The notes under the pieces: model-generated
Database searches by the model: none
Seen by the model: only the letters and a program-made list of their open reading frames with translations
Told to the model about the DNA's origin: nothing
Shown: in pieces, positions 18,145 through 26,534 of the stretch
Numbering within the stretch: the first letter of the stretch is position 1
Layout: every line of letters begins with the position of its first letter
Translations under genes and position numbers: made by a program
Assembly (NCBI GenBank): GCA_029433415.1
Contig: JAQTIA010000002.1
Location: forward strand, 447,501-511,500
Length of the DNA: 64,000 nucleotides
Direction: 5' to 3'
Source: Acetobacteraceae bacterium ESL0709
Lineage (GTDB): Bacteria > Pseudomonadota > Alphaproteobacteria > Acetobacterales > Acetobacteraceae

Positions 18145-18597
18145 TCACTCTTTACTTAACAGCGTTTTGAGACGCTTCTTCTCATCGTCGCTTAACGCCT
18201 TTATTTCTGTCCGGGGACTCTTCCAGATACGCCATGCGGCACCAAGCCCTATCAGAAGGGCCAGAACCGGCATGCACCAGAGTAACGCCGTTTGCAGATC
18301 AAAAACAGGCTTCAGGCGGATGAAATTACCGTAACGTTGTGTCATCCAGTCCATGATCTGCTGGTCTGATCGTCCCGCCTTGACCTGTTCGCGTACAATA
18401 CGCCTCAAATCCCTTGCGAGACCAGCGCTGCTATCTTCGATGCTTTCATTCTGGCAGACCAGACAGCGTAATTGCGCTCCCAAATGTTCGGCACGTTGCT
18501 CAAGCGCTGGATCGCCCAGTCTTTCCTGTGGGGAATCAAGGGCGGAGGCGCCTAATGGAGCGATAAGGAGCAGGAGAGTCAGAAAAAACCGTTTCAT
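18145..18597 (-). CDS. ccmH: Cytochrome c maturation protein CcmH (CycL)
   Basis: A 150-residue thiol-reductase-like protein with signal peptide, the family motif LRCLVCQNESIEDSSAGLA (Cys45 and Cys48), QIMDWMTQRYGNFIRLKP, and a C-terminal membrane helix. CcmH keeps the apocytochrome CXXCH cysteines reduced for heme attachment. It overlaps ccmG by ATGA, so translation is coupled. Confidence 0.95.
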   Translation of the reverse strand: MKRFFLTLLLLIAPLGASALDSPQERLGDPALEQRAEHLGAQLRCLVCQNESIEDSSAGLARDLRRIVREQVKAGRSDQQIMDWMTQRYGNFIRLKPVFDLQTALLWCMPVLALLIGLGAAWRIWKSPRTEIKALSDDEKKRLKTLLSKE

Positions 18598-19166
18598 CCT
18601 GCCTTTTCCTTAAACTGATTGAGCATGGGGCGTATGGTGTACAGGAACGTGTCTTTATCAAGAGCGGCGCTGCCATGCCAGACGATTTTTCCGCCCGGCA
18701 TGACAAGAAAGCTTTCGGGCACGCCTGTAACGCCCCACTCAATGGCTGCCGTACCCTGTGGATCCTGCCCGATCCTTTGATAGGGAGCGCCATTGCGCTG
18801 AATAAAGGCGGCAGCGCGCTCGGCCTTGTCTTTATAAACAATCCCCCAGATGGTGGCTTCCGAAGAAACGGTTTTCAGAAAAGGCATTTCCAGCACGCAG
18901 GGGACGCACCATGAAGCCATGAAATTGACCAGGACAGGTTTTGTCTGGGCACGGAGCGTTTCAGAAGAAAAACCCTCGCCAAGGTCTGTCAGTCCCTCCA
19001 GCGCGGGGAAGTCGGGGAGGTCGCGTCCTATGATGGGTGTATCAACGGCATGAGGGTCAAAATGACCGCTTTTCATGCCTTTCAGCATTTCCCAGAATCC
19101 CACTCCGAGTGCGGCGGTGCCAATAACTGGCAGGGCTGTAAGGAGGTGGCGGCGTGTCAGAGCCAT
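18594..19166 (-). CDS. ccmG: Thiol:disulfide interchange protein CcmG (DsbE)
   Basis: A 190-residue periplasmic thioredoxin-like protein anchored by an N-terminal helix. The active site ASWCVPC is at residues 84-90, and GVTGVPESFLV supplies the cis-proline loop. CcmG reduces CcmH or apocytochrome c during maturation. The N-terminus MALTRRHLLTALP contains an RR pair resembling a Tat signal, although CcmG is usually Sec-inserted. Confidence 0.93.
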   Translation of the reverse strand: MALTRRHLLTALPVIGTAALGVGFWEMLKGMKSGHFDPHAVDTPIIGRDLPDFPALEGLTDLGEGFSSETLRAQTKPVLVNFMASWCVPCVLEMPFLKTVSSEATIWGIVYKDKAERAAAFIQRNGAPYQRIGQDPQGTAAIEWGVTGVPESFLVMPGGKIVWHGSAALDKDTFLYTIRPMLNQFKEKAG

Positions 19167-19184
19167 AAAAGCAGTTCCTGATTG

Positions 19185-21173
19185 TTATGGGGAGGCCTGA
19201 CGGCGTGCGCGTCTGAGCTGGGCGGCATGAGCCGCACCCTTGTGGAAACGCCTGTGGGTCAAGGAGATAAAACCACCAAGGGCCATGATCAGACCTCCCA
19301 GCCAGATCCAGGGGGCGAGCGGATTGTCATGCAGGCGGAGAATATAGCTCGTTTGTGCTCCGTCTTCATGAATGTCACCCAGTACAGCGTAGAGATCCCG
19401 CAGGAAATTTGTGTGGATGGAGACGTTCATGGTGCTCTGGTTCTGCTGCTCGAAATAGCGTTTCTCTGGATGCATGACGGCGACGATATGATGATGTCTG
19501 CTGACGATGATGTCAGCTTGCTGGGCTGTATAATTTTTGCCATCGACTGTATGAACGTTCTGAAGCTTCCAGTCATATCCTGCAAGGGAAAAATGCTCGC
19601 CCTTATGAGCTTCAACAACGGTTTGCTGGGCAGCCGACATGCCGCACAGTCCCAGAATGGTTATGGCGACGCCGCAATGGGCCAGTAATGTGGCGACCAT
19701 AAAACGAGGTATATGCCACAAGGAGGTCAAAGCCTTGCGACGGAACCAGAAATCCCCGAGACTTGCGGCGATAACCCAGATAGCCAAGCCTGCACAAAGG
19801 GAGGCCAGGAGACTGTTCAGCCAGAAAAGCGAGAGAATGAACGAGATGATGGCAAGCGCGCAAGGCACACTCAAACGCCTGAGTAACGGCGCCAGCTTGG
19901 CATGTTTCCATGACAGTCCGACGCCAAACCCCATGACGAGCAAAAGCGGTATGGTCAGGGGAATGGTGGTGGCATCAAAAAAGGGTTTCCCGACGGAAAG
20001 GGTCTGCCCGAAAAGCAGCTGCATGAAAGGGGGATACATCGTGCCTGTCAGCACAACGGCGCAGAGCGAGCAGAGAAGGATGTTATTGACGACAAGGGCC
20101 CCTTCACGCGAGATGGGGGCGAAAAGCCCCCCCTCAGCGACGAGGGAAGGGGCGCGCCAGGCAAAAAGAACCATGCTCCCGCCTGTGATGATGCCCAGCA
20201 GGGAGAGGATGAAGATTCCTCTTGCAGGGTCATTGGCAAAGGCATGAACGGAGTTCAGAATGCCCGAACGGACGAGGAAGGTACCGGAAAGAGAGAAAGA
20301 GAAACAGGCAAGCGCCAGTAATATCGTCCATACCTTGAGAGATTCACGCTTTTCCACGACGAGTGCTGAATGGAGGAGGGCCGTGCCGCTGAGCCAGGGA
20401 ATGAGGGAGGCGTTTTCAACAGGATCCCAGAACCAGTAGCCACCCCAGCCCAGAATATAATAGGACCACCAGGATCCCATCGTGATTCCACAGGTCAGAA
20501 AGGCCCATGCGGCTACGGTCCAGTTGCGGACCCACCATCCCCAGAGGGCATTGACCCGCCCCTCCCACAGGGCGGCAACAGCAAAGGCAAATGGTACGGC
20601 GAACCCGACATATCCCGTATAGAGAATGGGAGGGTGAAAGGCCAGACCAGGGTCCTGAAGGAGTGGATTCATGCCCATACCGTCAGAGGGGACGGGAAAG
20701 AGACGCGCAAAGGGGTTGGATGTCAGAATACAGAAAAATTCAAACCCGACGGAAATGGCTCCCAGCACTACCAGAACACGCGCCCGCAAGGTAGCAGGAA
20801 GCTTGACCTTGCCCCGCCGCCCCGTGAGAGCGACGGCCATGCTGCATAATCCCAGAATCAGAATCCAGAGCAATATGGAGCCTTCGTGATTGCCCCAGAC
20901 ACCGGTGATCTTATAGAGGAATGGTTTGCTGATCGCTGAGTTTTCCGCAATATTGCGGACGGAAAAATCGTCCCGCGCTGCTGCGACAATGAGACAGAAA
21001 AAAGAATAGATCAGTGCCAGGGCCTGACTGATAGCAAGGCTGGAAGCCATATTAATAAGGCGCAGCCGATCCGAGCGCAGGCCCCATAGCGGAATGACGC
21101 ATTGCCAGAAAGCGAGGATCGTAGCGAGTGCCAGCGCGAAAAGACCATTTTCTGGCCCGAACATTTCAAGCAT
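19185..21173 (-). CDS. ccmF: Heme lyase CcmF
   Basis: A 662-residue polytopic membrane protein with about 15 hydrophobic segments. The WWD heme-handling signature is GWGGYWFWDPVENASLIPWL. NPFARLFPVPSDGMGMNPLLQDPGLAFHPP is also family-typical. With CcmH and CcmI it ligates heme to apocytochrome c in the periplasm. Its start overlaps the ccmE stop by one base (TAATG). Confidence 0.96.
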   Translation of the reverse strand: MLEMFGPENGLFALALATILAFWQCVIPLWGLRSDRLRLINMASSLAISQALALIYSFFCLIVAAARDDFSVRNIAENSAISKPFLYKITGVWGNHEGSILLWILILGLCSMAVALTGRRGKVKLPATLRARVLVVLGAISVGFEFFCILTSNPFARLFPVPSDGMGMNPLLQDPGLAFHPPILYTGYVGFAVPFAFAVAALWEGRVNALWGWWVRNWTVAAWAFLTCGITMGSWWSYYILGWGGYWFWDPVENASLIPWLSGTALLHSALVVEKRESLKVWTILLALACFSFSLSGTFLVRSGILNSVHAFANDPARGIFILSLLGIITGGSMVLFAWRAPSLVAEGGLFAPISREGALVVNNILLCSLCAVVLTGTMYPPFMQLLFGQTLSVGKPFFDATTIPLTIPLLLVMGFGVGLSWKHAKLAPLLRRLSVPCALAIISFILSLFWLNSLLASLCAGLAIWVIAASLGDFWFRRKALTSLWHIPRFMVATLLAHCGVAITILGLCGMSAAQQTVVEAHKGEHFSLAGYDWKLQNVHTVDGKNYTAQQADIIVSRHHHIVAVMHPEKRYFEQQNQSTMNVSIHTNFLRDLYAVLGDIHEDGAQTSYILRLHDNPLAPWIWLGGLIMALGGFISLTHRRFHKGAAHAAQLRRARRQASP

Positions 21174-21721
21174 TACGACCCGCCTGCTTTTGGTGTGGGA
21201 GAACTGCCAGCGGGCTCGGTCATTTTGTTCCAGCTTGCAGCATCAGGCGGAGGACCAAAGCGGGGATCCCATTTGCCGCTTTTCTTCAGGGCTTCGGCAA
21301 CTTCCTTGGGCATGTAGGTTTCATCATGCTTTGCAAGGACCGTTTCCGCAGCGAATGTGCCGTCCTTATCCATATGACCGAGAGCGACGACGCTTTGTCC
21401 CTCTCGAAAAAGATCGGGCAGAATGCCACTATAATGCACGGTTATGGCAGCCTGCCCGTCTGTCACGTCAAACAGGGCCAGAGGATGTTGCCCGACGGTT
21501 TTTTTATGAAAGCTTCCTGCTACGACCATTCCACCCAAGCGGAATTGTCTGGAAAGGGCGGGAGGATGTTCCCTGACTTGCGAGGGAGCCATGAAAAACA
21601 TGATGGAACTGGAAAAGGCTCTTAGCATCAGAAAGGCGGCAGCAGCCAGACAGACTGCACAGACAATCACAATCCAGAGGCGTTTTGTCTTGCGTGACAG
21701 GGCAGAGGACTTGACCATCAT
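21173..21721 (-). CDS. ccmE: Heme chaperone CcmE
   Basis: A 182-residue periplasmic heme chaperone. After an N-terminal anchor (residues 14-35) the beta-barrel domain carries LAKHDETYMPKEV, where His132 binds heme covalently and Tyr136 coordinates it. The C-terminal tail is flexible, proline-rich and longer than average. Overlapping ATG codons at 21721 and 21718 are possible; the first gives an ATGA overlap with ccmD. Confidence 0.95.
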   Translation of the reverse strand: MMVKSSALSRKTKRLWIVIVCAVCLAAAAFLMLRAFSSSIMFFMAPSQVREHPPALSRQFRLGGMVVAGSFHKKTVGQHPLALFDVTDGQAAITVHYSGILPDLFREGQSVVALGHMDKDGTFAAETVLAKHDETYMPKEVAEALKKSGKWDPRFGPPPDAASWNKMTEPAGSSPTPKAGGS

Positions 21722-21936
21722 GAGACCTCATTGTGATGTAAAAGCTGCAAATCGTCCGAAGAACGATCATCCAGAGACTGGTTTTTTAAAGCCAGCTCAA
21801 TAAGTCTGAGGCGTTCTCGTGAACGTTTGAACCGGATATAGGTGCTGACTCCCAGAAGGGCGCTACAAAGACAGACCAGCCCGTAGCTTATGATGACATA
21901 ACCCCAGATGTGGAAGAAGCTGTGAGGATCATTCAT
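21718..21936 (-). CDS. ccmD: Heme exporter accessory protein CcmD
   Basis: A 72-residue protein with one transmembrane helix (residues 10-30, VIISYGLVCLCSALLGV) and a basic cytoplasmic tail, as in CcmD. It stabilises the CcmC-CcmE heme-transfer complex. Both ends overlap neighbours by ATGA, the usual organisation for this easily missed gene. Confidence 0.88.
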   Translation of the reverse strand: MNDPHSFFHIWGYVIISYGLVCLCSALLGVSTYIRFKRSRERLRLIELALKNQSLDDRSSDDLQLLHHNEVS

Positions 21937-22703
21937 GGAGCAATCTCCTGATTGAGGAGCCGCTGGAAGCGCCGTTCATTGATGCATGCGCACATGCGTG
22001 TGCCGATTAAGGCAATGGCACAAAGGGTAAAGCCCAGTGTGCAGAGTAACAGGGGTAGCAGGATATTCATTGAAATGGTCGGGACATTGGTCAGGGTCAG
22101 GCTGGCGGGCTGGTGCAGCGTGTTCCACCATTTTACACTGAATTTGATGATAGGCAGGTCAACGGCGCCAATCAGAGCCAGGATAGCCGCCGCCTTCTGC
22201 CCTCTATTGGGATCATCAAAGGCTCGCATCAGGGTAATATGGCCAAGATAGAGGAAAAAGAGAATGAGCATTGAGGTCAGGCGGGCATCCCAGACCCACC
22301 AGGTCCCCCATGTGGGTTTGCCCCACAGGGAACCCGTGATGAGGCATAATGCCGTCGCGCAGGCTCCAACAGGGCCGATTTCCAGCGCAGCAATATCGGC
22401 AAGAGGATGGCGCCAGACGAGTGACAGCACGCCACAGACAGCCAGTGCGGCATAACAGGCTGAACCGAGCCATGCCATGGGGACGTGAAGATACATAATC
22501 CTGACTGATTCCCCTTGCTGCCAATCAGCGGGGGAAAAGAAGAGGCCGTCGCAAAGCCCCACAGCGAGAAGAGTCAGTCCAAGCCCCGCGAAATAGGATA
22601 AACAGGGGCGAGCAACCCGGTAAAAAGCACCCGGATTGGCAAAACGATGGAAGAGAGAGGGGGACTTATTCACTGGCGCCACGGGGTCTCGTATGTCTGT
22701 CAT
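21933..22703 (-). CDS. ccmC: Heme transfer protein CcmC
   Basis: A 256-residue, six-helix membrane protein that loads heme onto CcmE. It has the WWD signature WGTWWVWDARLTSMLILFFL and conserved heme-ligand histidines in MYLHVPMAWL and WWNTLHQ. It is the first gene of the ccm operon seen here. The ABC subunits ccmA and ccmB that usually precede it are absent, so they must lie elsewhere or the operon has been split. Confidence 0.96.
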   Translation of the reverse strand: MTDIRDPVAPVNKSPSLFHRFANPGAFYRVARPCLSYFAGLGLTLLAVGLCDGLFFSPADWQQGESVRIMYLHVPMAWLGSACYAALAVCGVLSLVWRHPLADIAALEIGPVGACATALCLITGSLWGKPTWGTWWVWDARLTSMLILFFLYLGHITLMRAFDDPNRGQKAAAILALIGAVDLPIIKFSVKWWNTLHQPASLTLTNVPTISMNILLPLLLCTLGFTLCAIALIGTRMCACINERRFQRLLNQEIAP

Positions 22704-22821
22704 AAAATACTTTTACACATTTAAGCGAACTTCATTAAACTGCAAGCGACAAACGGGGTTCAACCTTCACAGAACCGTTAGCAGTAATAAAACTGAACAA
22801 ATCAGGAAGGAAAAAGCAGTC

Positions 22822-23244
22822 ATGAGACAGTATTGGCTGATCAAATCCGAGCCTGCTTCCTTCTCGTGGGAAGAGCAGGTCAAAAATGATGTCGAACCCT
22901 GGACGGGCGTGCGCAACTATCAGGCGCGCAATAATCTGGCCGCGATGAAGACAGGTGATCTTGCCCTTTTTTATCATTCTGTGACGGAGAAGGCCATTGT
23001 TGGCGTTGTAGAAATTGTCCGGGAGGCCTATCCGGATCCGACCTCTGATGATGCACGGTGGGTGTGCGTGGACGTCAAGGCAAGAGGGGCTTTCAAGAGG
23101 GCGGTTACATTGGCTGATATCAAGGCTGATCCCTTCCTGAGGGAAATGTCGCTCCTCAAACAGTCCCGTCTTTCTGTAGCACCCGTGACGGAAAAAGAGT
23201 TCCATCATCTCACAGAAATGGGGCAGTGGCAGGGACACCGGTAA
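22822..23244 (+). CDS. EVE domain-containing protein
   Basis: A 140-residue protein of the EVE family (PUA-like fold, related to human THYN1). YWLIKSEPASFSWEEQ, WTGVRNYQARNNL and LALFYHSVTEKAIVGVVEI are the standard blocks. EVE domains bind modified nucleobases in DNA or RNA; the target here is unknown. ATG 22822 is supported by AGGAAGG upstream. The gene is divergent from ccmC. Confidence 0.9.
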   Translation: MRQYWLIKSEPASFSWEEQVKNDVEPWTGVRNYQARNNLAAMKTGDLALFYHSVTEKAIVGVVEIVREAYPDPTSDDARWVCVDVKARGAFKRAVTLADIKADPFLREMSLLKQSRLSVAPVTEKEFHHLTEMGQWQGHR

Positions 23245-23332
23245 GGGGAAGAAATTATAATGTTTTTTATTTTTTCGTGATCTTTGGAGAGAGTTTCGCT
23301 AGACTGAAAGCGTCGAAACGGAGGTTTATTCC

Positions 23333-24175
23333 ATGGTAGCTCAGAACCCTTCAGGTCAAAATACGCACCTTCCCAGCACGACGCTTAACTTCAGGCCGCT
23401 GGATACGGAGGCTCTAGAGCAGATTCAGTATGTTCTCTCTGAGGTTGAGGCAGGCAAGGGTGTGTTGGTCAGGCTGGCTGATCTCATGGGAGGGGCTGTC
23501 GGACAGGCGGCGAAAATGGGCATGCAGGGTATTGCCCTTGTTCCCGGGCTACAGGAAAAACTTCATAAGATTTCCGAGTTTTCGCTCAATCAGGCTTTTA
23601 GCATCGCCATTCTGGGGATGAAGAAGAGAGAAAAGCGTCAGCGCTCCATCATGAAGGAGAATGTCGCTCAGGCCGCCGTGGCTGTTTCCGGGGCTATGGG
23701 TGGTTTTGGCGGTATTTTCAGTATGGCCCCGGACATCAGCTTTACCACTTTGACGATTATGCGCGAAATTGCAGCTGTTGCGGTGGAAAATGGCGAGAAT
23801 CTGGAAGAAGAAGATACGCGTCGTGCCTGCCTGGAAGTGTTTGCGCTTTCTTCTCTGGTGACCGGTAGTAAGGAAAAGAGTGAAAAAGAGCTTGGCTTTT
23901 TTGCTGCTCGCGCCCTGATGAGGGGGCAACCTCTCGTCCTTCTTATGGCAGAGGTCGCCGGGCATTATGGTCTCAGTGTTTCGCGCACGTTCGCGGCAAA
24001 GATGGTTCCTGTTGCTGGTGCACTTTGTGGTGCTTCGCTCAATACGGCGTTTCTGGCACATTACCGTGCCGTGGCGCGGGCCCATTTTACCATTCGCAGG
24101 CTGGAGCGCACTTACGGCGCTTCGGTCAGGGAAGCCGCCGAGACTTGTCGGGGGGGCGAAAGCGGGGCAGTCTGA
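23333..24175 (+). CDS. EcsC family protein
   Basis: A 280-residue protein. The conserved core runs through GKGVLVRLADLMGG, MGGFGGIFSMAPDISFTTLTIMREIA and GALCGASLNTAFLAHYRAVARAHFTIRRLE, which together match EcsC. EcsC belongs to an ABC transporter operon in Bacillus, but standalone homologues like this one have no settled function. GGAGG lies 8 bases before the ATG. The hydrophobic central helices suggest peripheral or integral membrane association. Confidence 0.85.
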   Translation: MVAQNPSGQNTHLPSTTLNFRPLDTEALEQIQYVLSEVEAGKGVLVRLADLMGGAVGQAAKMGMQGIALVPGLQEKLHKISEFSLNQAFSIAILGMKKREKRQRSIMKENVAQAAVAVSGAMGGFGGIFSMAPDISFTTLTIMREIAAVAVENGENLEEEDTRRACLEVFALSSLVTGSKEKSEKELGFFAARALMRGQPLVLLMAEVAGHYGLSVSRTFAAKMVPVAGALCGASLNTAFLAHYRAVARAHFTIRRLERTYGASVREAAETCRGGESGAV

Positions 24176-24179
24176 AACC

Positions 24180-24371
24180 TCAGAGAGCCCCGATTGTTTT
24201 TCCATATGTGCGGTCGAGGTAATATTCTACCAGTCCAGACACAATGATACATACCAGCCAGATTCCCTCCATGACCTTCAGAAGGGGAGAAAGTTGCGGG
24301 AACAGATAATGGATCGTAGCCGTAACCAGCAGAATGATGACATAGACGTAAGTCTGAGGGATATGAGACAT
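24180..24371 (-). CDS. Small two-helix membrane protein
   Basis: A 63-residue hypothetical protein with two hydrophobic helices (residues 7-24 and 32-50) and a short charged tail (EYYLDRTYGK). ATG 24371 is chosen because AGAGG lies 9 bases upstream; the earlier in-frame ATG at 24380 abuts that site. It converges tightly on the EcsC gene, 4 bases between stops. Function unknown. Confidence 0.55.
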   Translation of the reverse strand: MSHIPQTYVYVIILLVTATIHYLFPQLSPLLKVMEGIWLVCIIVSGLVEYYLDRTYGKTIGAL

Positions 24372-24492
24372 GACGGACATCCTCTGTCTTGATTCAGCCG
24401 TTTATCATAGCGTAACTTTTTCGATGCGGCCAGAGTTCCTGTGCTAGTGAGCTGATTGCAGTCTTTGGCGGGAGGCTTTATCATAGCCTCTG

Positions 24493-25164
24493 ATGGACAT
24501 TACGCCAGAAATTTTGCTGTCGGCTTACGCTCAGGGTCTTTTCCCCATGGCACCTGGCCGCGAGAGCGAGGAGCTTGAGTGGTACAGGCCGCGCAGACGG
24601 GGGGTCATTCCCCTGCATTCTCCACACATTCCACGACGTTTGGTCAGGACGGTGCTGGCGGGCCGGTATCGTGTGTGTACGGATCAGAATTTTGATGAGG
24701 TGATTGAAGCCTGTTCCCATGAGGCTTCAGGGCGTGAAGAAACTTGGATTAGTTACAGAATCAGAGCACTTTATGGGGATTTGCACAGAAGAGGTTATGC
24801 TCATTCGGTAGAAGTGCGTGCTGATTCAGGGCAACTGGCGGGGGGATTGTACGGCGTCGCACTGGGGGGTGCCTTTTTTGGTGAAAGCATGGTGTCCCTT
24901 GAACGTGATACTTCCAAGATTGCCTTGGTCCACCTTATTGCAGCGTTGCAAAGGGGAGGTTATCATCTTTTGGATACACAATTCATAACACCCCATTTGG
25001 CAAGCCTTGGTGGGATTGAGATTGAGGCGGCCCGTTATCAGTTTCTGCTTATGCAGGCTCTGGAGGCAGAGGCCGTCTGGGGGCAGGATGTCAGCCTGAC
25101 GGGGTTAAGAAGTTTTATTGAGGATTTGCGTCGTAATAAGGCGGCACAAGAGCAGGTCGTGTAG
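24493..25164 (+). CDS. aat: Leucyl/phenylalanyl-tRNA--protein transferase
   Basis: A 223-residue enzyme of the N-end rule that adds Leu or Phe to proteins starting with Arg or Lys and so marks them for ClpAP. It has LLSAYAQGLFPMAPG at the N-terminus, ETWISYRIRALYGDLHRRGYAHSVEV, and GGLYGVALGGAFFGESMVS, all hallmarks. Length is normal. It starts a plus-strand run leading to the peroxiredoxin gene. Confidence 0.95.
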   Translation: MDITPEILLSAYAQGLFPMAPGRESEELEWYRPRRRGVIPLHSPHIPRRLVRTVLAGRYRVCTDQNFDEVIEACSHEASGREETWISYRIRALYGDLHRRGYAHSVEVRADSGQLAGGLYGVALGGAFFGESMVSLERDTSKIALVHLIAALQRGGYHLLDTQFITPHLASLGGIEIEAARYQFLLMQALEAEAVWGQDVSLTGLRSFIEDLRRNKAAQEQVV

Positions 25165-25178
25165 CGGGGAGGAGTGTG

Positions 25179-26024
25179 ATGAGCGTTTATAAGAGTCTTT
25201 TGCAGGGGAGTGTCGGTGGGGTTCTGCTTGCCGGATGTTTCAGTGCGGCTCTGGCAGCGGGGACCGCCGCGGAGGATAGTGTACCCTCTCTGGATCACCC
25301 CCGGCTTTCACCTACACGCGATGTTGTCGTGACCTATCGTTTCCAGACTGCGGAGCGGCCAGAGACGGCCAATGAAGTCAATGAAGTGACGGTGGCTTTT
25401 GCTTCTTCGGGCGACAGGCTGCGTATTGACCCTGCCAATAACAAGACCGCTACGATTCTGGACCGGCCAGCCCAGAAAGTGACCCTGATCAACAAGGAGG
25501 CCAAAAATTATATCCTCCTTATGCCGCTCCACGGTTTACGCAATCCTTTTATGCTCGACCTGAGCATGCAGTACAAGGCAGCAGATCGCGCAAGGGTTGC
25601 CGGTTATCCTTGCCAGAACTGGATGATCAAAAGTGCTGCGGGCAAGGCGCAGGCCTGCGTCACGGATGATGGCGTCATCCTTTCGGAATCCGGAGTTGAT
25701 TCTGATGGTATTGCTGGACATCTGGAAGCGACCAGGGTGGAATATCGCGATATTGCAGCGACGGAATTTGAACCTCCTGCTGATTTTAAAAAACTAGCAC
25801 CTAAATTCAGGGGGCAGAAAGGGACAGAATCACCCGTTCCCGGAGCAGTAGTGCCCCAGGCAAAAACTTCCACTGAAGCCTCGCTTCCTCCTGCACCAGG
25901 GCAGGAGGCTGTTTCGTCGTCAGACTCCCAGCCTGAGCCTGATACGACGCAGCCCAGACTTCCCAATGATTCCGCGACAGATGGGACAGTGTCTCATGCA
26001 GATCAACCGGGGCTTAATCAATGA
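25179..26024 (+). CDS. Exported DUF4412-like protein, possible lipoprotein
   Basis: A 281-residue secreted protein. The head has a hydrophobic stretch with LLAGC near residue 20, which could be a lipobox, or alternatively a signal peptidase I site a few residues later (ALAAG). The middle resembles DUF4412: VTYRFQ, RLRIDPANNKTATILDRPAQKVTLINKEAKNY, then YPCQNW and QACVTDDGVIL. The last 75 residues are Pro/Ser/Ala/Glu-rich and probably disordered. ATG 25179 has GGAGG upstream. It overlaps the peroxiredoxin gene by ATGA. Confidence 0.7.
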   Translation: MSVYKSLLQGSVGGVLLAGCFSAALAAGTAAEDSVPSLDHPRLSPTRDVVVTYRFQTAERPETANEVNEVTVAFASSGDRLRIDPANNKTATILDRPAQKVTLINKEAKNYILLMPLHGLRNPFMLDLSMQYKAADRARVAGYPCQNWMIKSAAGKAQACVTDDGVILSESGVDSDGIAGHLEATRVEYRDIAATEFEPPADFKKLAPKFRGQKGTESPVPGAVVPQAKTSTEASLPPAPGQEAVSSSDSQPEPDTTQPRLPNDSATDGTVSHADQPGLNQ

Positions 26025-26518
26025 CGGAGACGATCGTGCAAAAAGGTGATCCTGCACCGGAATTCAGTCTTCCCGCTTTTGGTCCGCAGGGCGAGACGCA
26101 TTGTGACAGCGCGTCTTTGAAAGGACAGATTTATCTGCTCTATTTTTATCCTAAAGCCATGACACCAGGTTGCACAACACAGGCTTGCGTCCTGCGTGAT
26201 GCCTTGCCTGACCTTCATGGGCTGGGTGGGGCTGGCCTGCCAGTTTTTGGCGTCAGTCCCGATCCAGTGGGGCGTCTTGCCCGCTTTTACGAGAAAGAGG
26301 GGCTGAATTTCACGCTTCTGTCCGATGAAGAGCACAAGCTTTCTGAGGCTTATGGTGTCTGGGTTTCAAAATCCATGTATGGTCGCACCTATATGGGGAT
26401 TGAAAGAAGCTCTTTTCTGATTGATGAGTCGGGGAAGATTATTGATTTCAAACGTAAAATCCGCCCTGCCGAACAGGTGGAATGGGTAAAGGACGTTCTG
26501 TCCCGGCCATTCTCCTGA
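26021..26518 (+). CDS. bcp: Thioredoxin-dependent peroxiredoxin (Bcp/PrxQ type)
   Basis: A 165-residue atypical 2-Cys peroxiredoxin that reduces hydrogen peroxide and organic hydroperoxides. Peroxidatic Cys51 lies in PKAMTPGCTTQAC, with the resolving Cys56 five residues on, the PrxQ arrangement. GDPAPEFSLPAF is the conserved start. Cytoplasmic, recycled by thioredoxin. Start overlaps the stop of the preceding exported-protein gene. Confidence 0.95.
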   Translation: MTETIVQKGDPAPEFSLPAFGPQGETHCDSASLKGQIYLLYFYPKAMTPGCTTQACVLRDALPDLHGLGGAGLPVFGVSPDPVGRLARFYEKEGLNFTLLSDEEHKLSEAYGVWVSKSMYGRTYMGIERSSFLIDESGKIIDFKRKIRPAEQVEWVKDVLSRPFS

Positions 26519-26534
26519 AAAGGTTTATGGCCAG

